This document shows positions 1 through 5,463 of a DNA stretch of 6,827 bases, piece by piece; the stretch's first letter is position 1, and each line of letters begins with the position of its first letter. The DNA comes from Candidatus Treponema faecavium. Its GTDB lineage: Bacteria > Spirochaetota > Spirochaetia > Treponematales > Treponemataceae. The translations under genes were made by a program, and so were the position numbers. The notes under the pieces were generated by a model, which was given only the letters and a program-made list of their open reading frames with translations, made no database searches and was not told the DNA's origin. The DNA is taken from the NCBI GenBank assembly GCA_019113455.1, contig DXHG01000238.1:1-6827 (forward strand). Reading direction: 5' to 3'.

Positions 1-420
1 GCAGAGACGCTGTTCAAGGAAGCGGGCGCGCGCCGCGTGGTGCGGCTCGCCGTTGCGGGCCCATTCCACTGTCCGCTCATGCAGGACGCGGCGGCCGAGT
101 TTGAAAAAGCGATTGCCGATGTGCAGTTTAACGATCCTTCGGTAACGCTGTTTTCAAACGTGAGCGGCAGACAGCTGGCAAGCGGCGCTGAGGCGAAAAA
201 ATCTGCGGTGCTGCATCTGATACAGAGTGTGCTGTGGACGAGCGAGGAGCAGGCGCTCGGCGAACTCATGACAACTGACGCCGGCTCCGAGTGGTTTGTT
301 CTTGAACCGGGCCCGGGCAAGGTGCTCAGCGGCCTGTGGAAGGACACGGAATACGGGGCCAGGTGGCCGTCTTTGCCGTGCGGCACGGCCGAAGCGGTTG
401 CGCAGGCTGCCGCATTGTAA
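1..420 (+). CDS. fabD: Malonyl-CoA:ACP transacylase, C-terminal part (5' end cut by window)
   Basis: The frame is open from base 1 to the TAA at 418-420, giving the last 139 residues of a protein that is usually about 300-320 long, so roughly the first 170 residues lie outside. FabD moves malonyl from CoA to acyl carrier protein in the cytoplasm and so supplies the extender unit of type II fatty-acid synthesis. The second catalytic residue is visible: His at fragment residue 23 in GPFHCPLM. The conserved stretch LFSNVSGR (about 53-60) and the C-terminal EPGPGKVLSGL follow. The nucleophile-elbow motif GxSxGE must lie upstream and cannot be checked. GTG at 37 is an internal codon, not the start. 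One oddity is LHLIQSVLWT, where family members normally have a Gln and a Pro (RQLxxPVxWT in E. coli). It is followed after 15 bases by fabG, in one operon. Confidence 0.93.
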   Translation, partial: AETLFKEAGARRVVRLAVAGPFHCPLMQDAAAEFEKAIADVQFNDPSVTLFSNVSGRQLASGAEAKKSAVLHLIQSVLWTSEEQALGELMTTDAGSEWFVLEPGPGKVLSGLWKDTEYGARWPSLPCGTAEAVAQAAAL

Positions 421-435
421 AACAAGGAGACAGGT

Positions 436-1179
436 ATGCTGTTAAGCGGAAAAAAGGCGCTGGTTACGGGTTCTTCCCGCGGTATTGGAAAAGAAATCGT
501 TCGCACGTTCCTTAAAGAAGGCTGCGAAGTCTGGGGGCTGTGCTCAAAACCGTCGGCGAGCCGCGATGAGCTTGCTGCATATGCACAGGAATGTGGGAGC
601 GCGTTCCATGAGATCTGCGCAGACGCGGGCAATGCGGAATCCCTTTCCGGTGTAGTTAAAGCCGCGCTTTCGGAAGCGGGCGGTTTTGATATACTCGTGA
701 ACAATGCGGGCATTACGCGGGACGGGCTTTCGTTCAGGATGAAGAAAGAAGACTGGGATGCCGTTATCGCGGTGAATCTTACGAGTGTGTTTATCGTGTC
801 GCAGATTGTATCGGGCGATATGATAAAAAAACGAGCCGGTTCCATTATCAATATGACAAGCATTGTCGGCCTGCATGGTCAGGGCGGCCAGGTGAATTAC
901 AGCGCGAGCAAGGCGGGGCTTATAGGGCTTACCAAGAGCCTCGCAAAAGAGGTCGGAAGCCGCGGCGTGCGCGTAAACGCGATAGCGCCCGGATTTATTG
1001 ATACGGACATGACGCGCGCGGTAAACGAAGACGCGCGCCGCGTCTGGCTTGAAGGCATTCCGCTCAAGCGCGCCGGCGTGCCGTCGGATATCGCGAACGC
1101 GGCGCTTTTTCTTGCGTCCGATTTGTCCGCCTATATCACGGCGCAGGTGCTCGGCGTAGACGGCGGCATGGGCGCGTAA
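436..1179 (+). CDS. fabG: 3-oxoacyl-ACP reductase FabG
   Basis: A 247-residue short-chain dehydrogenase/reductase of normal FabG length. It reduces 3-ketoacyl-ACP to 3-hydroxyacyl-ACP, with NADPH expected as cofactor; in the family it works as a cytosolic tetramer. Visible motifs in order: nucleotide-binding TGSSRGIG (11-18), with Arg15 where FabG enzymes have a basic residue contacting NADPH phosphate; NNAG (89-92); and the catalytic tetrad Asn114, Ser142, Tyr155 and Lys159 (YSASK). PGFIDTDM (185-192) and the C-terminal GVDGGMGA are typical of FabG rather than other SDR enzymes. The start is set by AAGGAG at 424-429, six bases before the ATG. It lies 15 bases after fabD and 46 before fabF. 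acpP, which sits between fabG and fabF in E. coli, is absent. Confidence 0.97.
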   Translation: MLLSGKKALVTGSSRGIGKEIVRTFLKEGCEVWGLCSKPSASRDELAAYAQECGSAFHEICADAGNAESLSGVVKAALSEAGGFDILVNNAGITRDGLSFRMKKEDWDAVIAVNLTSVFIVSQIVSGDMIKKRAGSIINMTSIVGLHGQGGQVNYSASKAGLIGLTKSLAKEVGSRGVRVNAIAPGFIDTDMTRAVNEDARRVWLEGIPLKRAGVPSDIANAALFLASDLSAYITAQVLGVDGGMGA

Positions 1180-1225
1180 GGTACTGTACATTCAGGGCAC
1201 TACAGTAATAAAGGAGATTACAGCA

Positions 1226-2479
1226 ATGAAAAGACGTGTAGTAGTAACCGGCCTGGGGGCTGTTACTCCGCTGGGAAACACGGCAGAGGAAACATGGGCA
1301 GGTATCCGGCAGGGCAGGAGCGGCCTTGGCCTGATTACGCATTTTGATACAAGCCATTCGCGGGTAAAAGTTGCCGCCGAGGTAAAGAACTTTGACCCGA
1401 GTGCATTTATCGATAAAAAAGAAGCGCGCAAGATGGCGCGTTTTACACAGTACGCGGTTGTCGCCGCCGGTCAGGCGCTGCAGGACGCAGGCCTGCTTGC
1501 CGAAGGCGCGCTTGAGCCGCATAATACGGCGGTGTTCCTGGGCAACGGCATCGGCGGCTTTGAAGTTTTTGAAGATTCATGCGGCAAGTATATTAAATCA
1601 GAAGGCGCGCGCGTGCCGCCGCTGACAATTCCGATGCTTATCCCTAATGAAGCGGCGGGCAATATCTGTATGCGGTTCGGCATTAAAGGCGCGTCGCATA
1701 CGGTATCAACGGCGTGCGCGTCAGGCACCGACGCGCTTGGCGACGCGCTCGACCTGATACGCAGCGGACGCGTTGACGTATGCGTTGCAGGCGGCACCGA
1801 AGCGGCGATTACCGGATTCGGTGTTGCGGCGTTTGACGTATTGCAGACGCTTTCGGTGTCTTTTGCCGATACGCCCGAAAAGGCGAGCCGCCCGTTTGAC
1901 AAAAAGCGCGAAGGCTTTGTGATGGGCGAGGGCGCCGCGATTCTGATTCTTGAAGAATACGAACACGCAAAAAAGCGCGGCGCAAAAATATACGCTGAGT
2001 TCCTGGGCTACGGTGCTTCTTCTGATGCGTATCACATCACAAGCCCTTCTCCCGACGGTGCAGGCGGCGCGGCAGCGCTCACTGCGGCGCTTGCGGACGC
2101 AGGCGTTAAGCCTGAAGACGTGCAGTATTACAACGCGCACGGCACGTCCACGCCGATAAACGACCCGACAGAGACAAAGATGGTAAAGCTTGCGTTCGGC
2201 GAGCACGCATACAAGATGAAGATTTCTTCCACCAAGAGCATGACCGGCCACTGTCTGGGCGCCGCTGGCGCTATCGAGGCGCTGATCTGCATAAAAGCAA
2301 TACAGGACGGCTTTTATCCGCCAACGATCAACCTTGACGAGCCCGATATAGAGAGCGGCTGCGACCTTGACTACGTGCCCAACACCGGCGCTGCAGGCGA
2401 CATCTGTGTTGCCGCCTCCGGTTCGCTCGGATTCGGCGGCCATAACGGCGTTGTCGTATTCGGCAAAGTGAGGGACTGA
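1226..2479 (+). CDS. fabF: 3-oxoacyl-ACP synthase II (FabF)
   Basis: A complete 417-residue condensing enzyme, the usual length for FabF. It condenses malonyl-ACP with acyl-ACP, releasing CO2, in the elongation cycle. The thiolase-fold signature is complete: nucleophile Cys164 in STACASGTDA, His305 in NAHGTSTPIND, Lys337 in TKSMTGH, His342, and the glycine-rich GFGGHN loop at 402-407. The Cys-His-His triad separates it from FabH (Cys-His-Asn), and the uninterrupted active site argues against a chain-length-factor homologue. The start is supported by AAAGGAG at 1210-1216, nine bases before the ATG. The 46-base gap from fabG contains no recognisable promoter. The TGA stop lies three bases before the fabZ start, so translation of the two is probably coupled. 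FabB cannot be strictly excluded, but length and gene context favour FabF. Confidence 0.97.
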   Translation: MKRRVVVTGLGAVTPLGNTAEETWAGIRQGRSGLGLITHFDTSHSRVKVAAEVKNFDPSAFIDKKEARKMARFTQYAVVAAGQALQDAGLLAEGALEPHNTAVFLGNGIGGFEVFEDSCGKYIKSEGARVPPLTIPMLIPNEAAGNICMRFGIKGASHTVSTACASGTDALGDALDLIRSGRVDVCVAGGTEAAITGFGVAAFDVLQTLSVSFADTPEKASRPFDKKREGFVMGEGAAILILEEYEHAKKRGAKIYAEFLGYGASSDAYHITSPSPDGAGGAAALTAALADAGVKPEDVQYYNAHGTSTPINDPTETKMVKLAFGEHAYKMKISSTKSMTGHCLGAAGAIEALICIKAIQDGFYPPTINLDEPDIESGCDLDYVPNTGAAGDICVAASGSLGFGGHNGVVVFGKVRD

Positions 2480-2482
2480 GCG

Positions 2483-2911
2483 ATGAGCGTAACAAAAGAC
2501 ATAGAGGCGCTGCTGCCGCACCGCGCGCCGTTTTTGTTTGTGGACGAAATCGTGAGCGCTGACGAAAAATCAAGCGTGAGTGTGCACACGTTTACCGAAA
2601 ACGAATTCTTTTTTAAGGGGCATTTTCCTCAGTATCCGGTAGTGCCCGGCGTTATCCTTATCGAAACGATGGCGCAGGCAGGCGGCGCGGCGCTCAGTTA
2701 CCAGAAAGTGCTGCCGGAAGGCTCCCTGTTCTTTTTGGGAACCGTTGACAAGGTGAAGTTCCGCCGCCAGGTGCGCCCGGGAGACACCGTGCGCATTGAA
2801 ATAGAAAACCTTCGCGTGTCAGGCCGCATGATCAAGCAGGCCGGCAAAGCCTATGTGGAAGACGAACTTGCCGCGGAAGCCGAGTGGATGTGTCTCGTAG
2901 GCTCAGCATAA
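2483..2911 (+). CDS. fabZ: 3-hydroxyacyl-ACP dehydratase FabZ
   Basis: A complete 142-residue hot-dog-fold dehydratase, normal for FabZ. It removes water from 3-hydroxyacyl-ACP to give trans-2-enoyl-ACP. The N-terminal LLPHRAPFLFVDEI is characteristic. The catalytic His47 lies in FKGHFPQYPVVPG and Glu61 in ETMAQAGG; Glu rather than Asp at this site separates FabZ from FabA. GTVDKVKFRRQVRPGD (86-101) is also conserved in the family. The gene starts three bases after the fabF stop, and its ribosome-binding site (GAGGG, 2470-2474) lies inside the end of fabF, which points to coupled translation. It is the last gene of the fab cluster in this window: no accB, accC or accD follows, unlike the fabF-accB-fabZ-accCDA order of many Firmicutes. 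Confidence 0.97.
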   Translation: MSVTKDIEALLPHRAPFLFVDEIVSADEKSSVSVHTFTENEFFFKGHFPQYPVVPGVILIETMAQAGGAALSYQKVLPEGSLFFLGTVDKVKFRRQVRPGDTVRIEIENLRVSGRMIKQAGKAYVEDELAAEAEWMCLVGSA

Positions 2912-2917
2912 ATCGTT

Positions 2918-2977
2918 TTTTGGGGGAGGGAGGAGAACAACGCCTCTGAATGAAGAGGGGGCTTCTCCTTCCCAAAA
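2918..2977 (+). other. Long irregular hairpin after fabZ
   Basis: TTTTGGG (2918-2924) can pair with CCCAAAA (2971-2977). GGAGAA (2932-2937) pairs with TTCTCC (2963-2968). Inside these, CCTCT (2943-2947) pairs with AGAGG (2954-2958) around the six-base loop GAATGA. Purine-rich asymmetric bulges interrupt the stem. There is no T-run after the 3' arm on either strand, so it does not look like a classical intrinsic terminator. It could protect the 3' end of the fab transcript, help termination at the next hairpin, or be an intergenic repeat; its function is unknown. Confidence 0.5.
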
Positions 2978-3005
2978 CAACATACAGAGAATAACAAAGA
3001 AAAAG

Positions 3006-3060
3006 CCGTGTACATGCGCAGCGTAAAGATTGATGCTGCGGGCGCATGGGCCGTGTTTTT
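3006..3060 (+). terminator. Candidate terminator of the fab operon
   Basis: CATGCGC (3014-3020) is complementary to GCGCATG (3043-3049), and AGC (3021-3023) pairs with GCT (3036-3038) after a four-base bulge, with a 12-base loop. GCC (3006-3008) can extend the stem with GGC (3050-3052). The run GTGTTTTATT follows. The T-tract is short and offset by several bases, so it is weaker than the phoU terminator. It lies just upstream of the promoter of the next gene, as expected for a transcription-unit boundary. Confidence 0.45.
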
Positions 3061-3100
3061 ATTCGCGCGGCGCAGATCGTTATTTTTGCGTTATTTCTTT

Positions 3101-3129
3101 TTGACAAATAGAAAAGTGTGCTATATACT
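3101..3129 (+). promoter_or_regulatory. Sigma70-type promoter of the 103-residue gene
   Basis: Perfect -35 TTGACA (3101-3106), a 17-base spacer, and -10 TATACT (3124-3129), one mismatch from consensus. Standard spacing places the transcript start at 3136, the first base of the ATG, so the mRNA is predicted to have no leader. Confidence 0.8.
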
Positions 3130-3135
3130 GATTGC

Positions 3136-3447
3136 ATGAATCTGCAGGACGTATGCCAGAAAATCTTTGAATATGCGCAAGCGGCAAACGCCGGTTCCGA
3201 TGAGTTTATCGCCTACATCAATATTGAAGTAGGGCTTCAGTTTCCGTTCAGCGATGCGGATGTGATGAAGACGTTTCATCATCTTGTGTGGGATACGGAT
3301 TTTTCTTCTGCGGATTTGAATATTGAGCATACCGGTATGCTGCGCGATACCGAGATTGCGCTCGTTTCCCTTTCGTGCTTTTCTGACGGAGAACACCCCG
3401 AGCGTATTATCGTTGTGCCGCTTAACGCGTATCGTTTTTCCGTATAA
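3136..3447 (+). CDS. Hypothetical 103-residue acidic protein
   Basis: I do not recognise this protein. It is acidic (16 Asp/Glu against 5 Lys/Arg) and has no signal peptide or membrane segment. It has two cysteines (7 and 81), an N-terminal stretch that looks helical (MNLQDVCQKIFEYAQAANAG), and a C-terminal half with alternating strand-like segments (EIALVSLSCF, RIIVVPLNAY), so a small soluble alpha/beta fold is likely. ATG at 3136 is chosen over GTG at 3118 because the promoter -10 hexamer (3124-3129) lies between them: a transcript starting at 3136 cannot include the GTG. There is no Shine-Dalgarno sequence at a workable distance, which fits leaderless translation. It sits alone between the fab and pst units, ending 65 bases before pstB. 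The strong promoter and the composition matching its neighbours support a real gene. A role in phosphate or lipid metabolism is not shown. Confidence 0.68.
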   Translation: MNLQDVCQKIFEYAQAANAGSDEFIAYINIEVGLQFPFSDADVMKTFHHLVWDTDFSSADLNIEHTGMLRDTEIALVSLSCFSDGEHPERIIVVPLNAYRFSV

Positions 3448-3451
3448 ACAC

Positions 3452-3478
3452 TTTAACTGTTTTTTAACCAGTTTTTTA
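3452..3478 (+). promoter_or_regulatory. Pho-box-like 11-base direct repeat upstream of pstB
   Basis: TTTAAC occurs at 3452-3457 and 3463-3468, and a degenerate TTTTAT at 3474-3479, each 11 bases apart. The array abuts the -35 element (3479-3484), the usual place for an activator. PhoB and PhoP sites in other bacteria are direct repeats with an 11-base period (PhoP half-sites resemble TTAACA), and the gene controlled is pstB. The match to a known consensus is partial, so the regulator is inferred. The same bases contain a weak 5-bp inverted repeat (AACTG/CAGTT) followed by T's, which could instead terminate the upstream gene. Confidence 0.4.
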
Positions 3479-3506
3479 TTGAAACGCAACGTGTGCGGCG
3501 TATAGT
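3479..3506 (+). promoter_or_regulatory. Promoter of pstB-phoU
   Basis: -35 TTGAAA (3479-3484), a 16-base spacer, and -10 TATAGT (3501-3506). Six bases separate the -10 from the pstB ATG at 3513, which places the predicted transcript start on the A of the start codon. The slightly short spacer and imperfect -35 fit a promoter that needs an activator. Confidence 0.65.
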
Positions 3507-3512
3507 GTTGCC

Positions 3513-4352
3513 ATGATGACTACTACAGCAGACGTTCGCACTGCCCCGGATACCGTTTCTGCGCTGCACGTGCAGGAAGAGCCGGCGGCCGCGTGCTTCT
3601 CGGTATCCCACATGGATTTTTACTACAGCGCGCACAAAGCGCTTGAAGATGTCTCTCTGGTGATTCCTGAAAATGCCATTACCGCCTGCATCGGTCCGTC
3701 GGGCTGCGGCAAGTCGACATTTCTGCGTTCTCTGAATAGGATGAACGACCTGATCGATGGTGTGCGCGTTACCGGTTCCCTCTTGTACCGCGGAGAAGAC
3801 ATATATGCCGACTGCGACGTGCTTGAACTGCGCAAAAAAGTGGGCATGGTGTTCCAGAAACCCAACCCGTTTCCGATGAGCATTTACGACAATATCGCTT
3901 ACGGGCCGCGCCTGCACGGCAAGCCCGACCGGCGCACGCTCGACGACCTTGTAGAACGCTGCCTGCGCGACGCCGCCCTGTGGGACGAAGTGAAAGACCG
4001 CCTCAGAAAGAGCGCGCTCGGGCTTTCAGGCGGTCAGCAGCAGCGGCTGTGCATAGCGCGCGCGCTTGCCGTTGACCCTGACGTGCTGCTCATGGACGAG
4101 CCGACAAGCGCGCTTGATCCGGTTTCTACCTCGCGCATTGAAGATCTGTGCCTTGAACTGAAAAAACGGCTTTCGATTATTATTGTAACGCACAACATGC
4201 AGCAGGCGGCGCGTATTTCGGACATGACCGCATTCTTTATGGTAAATGATGATCACTGCGGCTATCTGGTTGAATACGGCGAGACCGAGCAGATATTCTA
4301 CCGTCCGCAGAACAAGAAGACGGAAGCGTATATTTCAGGCCGGTTCGGCTGA
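3513..4352 (+). CDS. pstB: Phosphate ABC transporter ATP-binding protein PstB
   Basis: A complete 279-residue ABC ATPase. PstB hydrolyses ATP on the inner face of the membrane to drive phosphate import through PstA and PstC. Motifs in order: Walker A GPSGCGKST (61-69), Q-loop Gln115 in MVFQKPNPFPMSIYDNIAYG (a stretch specific to PstB), signature LSGGQQQR (171-178), Walker B VLLMDEP (191-197) with catalytic Glu196, D-loop around LDP (201-203) and switch His227 in VTHNMQQA. All catalytic residues are present. The first 28 or so residues before FSVSHMDFYYS are an unstructured-looking extension. ATG 3513 or the adjacent ATG 3516 could be the start; there is no Shine-Dalgarno sequence, and the promoter predicts a leaderless message. 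It heads a two-gene unit with phoU; pstS, pstC and pstA are not in the window, so the membrane partners must be encoded elsewhere. Confidence 0.98.
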   Translation: MMTTTADVRTAPDTVSALHVQEEPAAACFSVSHMDFYYSAHKALEDVSLVIPENAITACIGPSGCGKSTFLRSLNRMNDLIDGVRVTGSLLYRGEDIYADCDVLELRKKVGMVFQKPNPFPMSIYDNIAYGPRLHGKPDRRTLDDLVERCLRDAALWDEVKDRLRKSALGLSGGQQQRLCIARALAVDPDVLLMDEPTSALDPVSTSRIEDLCLELKKRLSIIIVTHNMQQAARISDMTAFFMVNDDHCGYLVEYGETEQIFYRPQNKKTEAYISGRFG

Positions 4353-4399
4353 TGCGCCTGTGCGGCGTTATTCCAGTTATGTAAGGAGACTGTAGAGCG

Positions 4400-5086
4400 A
4401 TGGCTCGCGCGGCTTTTGACGAAAAACTGCAAAAATATTACCAGGACACGATGTATATGGGCACAATGACGGAAGAGTACCTCGTTGCCTGTATTGACGC
4501 GTTTTCAAAAAACGATGTGGAGCGCGCAAAAGAGCTGATTGCGCAGGATAAAAAGATAGACACGATGCAGCTCGATATGGAGCAGGAAAGCATATCGCTT
4601 CTGCTTTTGCAGTCTCCCGTTGCGGGCGACCTGCGGAAAATTATTACGTCTATCAAGATATTTGCGAACCTTGAGCGCATCGGAGACTACGCCTGCCATC
4701 TGGCAAAACTCACGGCAAAGGCGGATCCGTTTTTATTCCCCGAGTTCCGCGCCCCGATTGCCGAGATGGCGCTTGCCGCCTCGCACATGATACGCGACTC
4801 TCTTACCGCCTATATCAATGACGACGAGGCGCTCGCCAAAGGCACCGCAGCCAAAGACGCCGAGATAGACGCGGCCAAGAAAAAACTTATTTCTAACCTG
4901 ATTATGCTCTCGCCTGCGAACGAACTTGAAATGAAGCAGGTGTACCGCTACATTTCCATCTGCAAAGATCTTGAGCGCTTGGGCGACCATATCACAACTA
5001 TCTGCGAATGGGTTGTGTTCACCGTTTCAGGCAAAATCGTCGATTTGGGAAAAATGTCCAGAGCAGAATCAGTATTATACATATAA
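4400..5086 (+). CDS. phoU: Phosphate signalling protein PhoU
   Basis: A complete 228-residue, largely helical protein of normal PhoU length. PhoU links the Pst transporter to the PhoR-type sensor kinase and represses the Pho response when phosphate is plentiful. It has the expected two-fold repeat of three-helix bundles, each carrying the metal-binding E-R-x-G-D motif: LERIGDYA at 91-98 and LERLGDHI at 191-198, exactly 100 residues apart. The start ATG follows AAGGAG (4383-4388) by 11 bases, a rather long spacing. It lies 47 bases after pstB with no promoter visible between them, so the two are probably co-transcribed. A strong terminator follows 25 bases after the stop. No phoR or phoB is seen in the window. 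Confidence 0.97.
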   Translation: MARAAFDEKLQKYYQDTMYMGTMTEEYLVACIDAFSKNDVERAKELIAQDKKIDTMQLDMEQESISLLLLQSPVAGDLRKIITSIKIFANLERIGDYACHLAKLTAKADPFLFPEFRAPIAEMALAASHMIRDSLTAYINDDEALAKGTAAKDAEIDAAKKKLISNLIMLSPANELEMKQVYRYISICKDLERLGDHITTICEWVVFTVSGKIVDLGKMSRAESVLYI

Positions 5087-5111
5087 ATAACCACGCTTAA
5101 GTGCGCGCCTG

Positions 5112-5161
5112 ATTTGCCGATGGTAAATGTTTTGCTGGCCATCGGCAAATTTTTATTTTTT
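5112..5161 (+). terminator. Intrinsic terminator of pstB-phoU
   Basis: A perfect 12-bp stem, ATTTGCCGATGG (5112-5123) with CCATCGGCAAAT (5139-5150), around a 15-base loop, followed directly by a T-rich tail (5150-5161, twelve bases with one A). This is a strong plus-strand rho-independent terminator and marks the end of the GC-rich gene block. Confidence 0.92.
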
Positions 5162-5306
5162 AATACGGAAAATTTTTCAGTTTGCCAATGGCATTTTCGC
5201 GCAGGTCGGCGGGCAGTTTTATGTCAGAGAACTGGGAAATCTGTTTTTTGCTATTGGCGAAAGTGTTTTGCGGGTAATTACATTGGAATCTGAATAATGA
5301 TAAAAG
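5160..5306 (-). pseudogene. Minus-strand gene remnant (C-terminal 48 codons)
   Basis: On the minus strand the frame is open from the base after a TGA (5307-5309) to a TAA (5160-5162), giving 48 residues with no ATG, GTG or TTG start. The end of the reading (SDIKLPADLRENAIGKL) looks like real protein, and its codons (CTG, CCC, GCC, GAC, CGC) match the GC-rich genes rather than the AT-rich DNA to the right. The upstream half reads less convincingly; a second frame entering at the A6 run (minus strand, T6 at 5244-5249) gives an equally plausible sequence, so there may also be a frameshift. I do not recognise the family. It could be the tail of a gene once convergent with phoU whose 5' part was lost when the AT-rich segment arrived. 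A chance open frame is possible. Confidence 0.3.
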
Positions 5307-5463
5307 TCAGAAAGCCTGCCTGTACTGCACAGTAAGAAAGTTATATGCAGGAGATGGTACAGGGGAATATAATAGCAACTGATTATTTTGCTTTAACAAA
5401 TAGACTTATATTCTTGTGCAAATATTTTGTATTGTGCTAATATTGATACAATAAAGAGGAAAA
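5307..5463. other. AT-rich intergenic stretch without a recognisable gene
   Basis: With the terminator and the minus-strand remnant, this makes up the 376 bases between phoU and the next plus-strand reading frame. Composition drops sharply towards A+T from about 5280. It contains a short near-palindrome, TACTGCACAGTA (5323-5334), and a candidate promoter (5414-5443), described separately. An ATG at 5345 opens only 31 codons with no Shine-Dalgarno sequence and is not called. Confidence 0.5.
5414..5443 (+). promoter_or_regulatory. Candidate promoter of the TerB-like/PH-like gene
   Basis: TTGTGC (5414-5419), an 18-base spacer, and TAATAT (5438-5443) preceded by TG at 5435-5436 (an extended -10). 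The predicted start is near 5450, just before the Shine-Dalgarno-like AGAGGA (5455-5460). The -35 is poor and the area is AT-rich, so chance matches are likely. Confidence 0.35.

Noticed and set aside
544..1191. Long minus-strand frame opposite fabG, and similar ones opposite fabF, fabZ, pstB and phoU
   Set aside because: They lie opposite well-supported genes in GC-rich DNA, carry no recognisable motifs and have irregular basic composition; they are shadows of the coding strand.
3118..3135. GTG at 3118 as start of the 103-residue gene, adding six residues
   Set aside because: The -10 hexamer lies at 3124-3129, so the transcript from this promoter cannot contain the GTG, and the added residues are simply the translated promoter.
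3455..3477. AACTG/CAGTT inverted repeat followed by T's as terminator of the 103-residue gene
   Set aside because: The stem is only 5 bp with two G-C pairs, and the same bases are better explained as direct repeats of a regulatory site. Kept only as an alternative in that entry.
5323..5334. Near-palindrome TACTG-CA-CAGTA as an operator
   Set aside because: A single 5-bp inverted repeat in AT-rich DNA, far from any supported promoter; expected by chance.
5345..5440. 31-codon open frame starting at ATG 5345
   Set aside because: Short, no good ribosome-binding site, and composition is that of AT-rich non-coding DNA.
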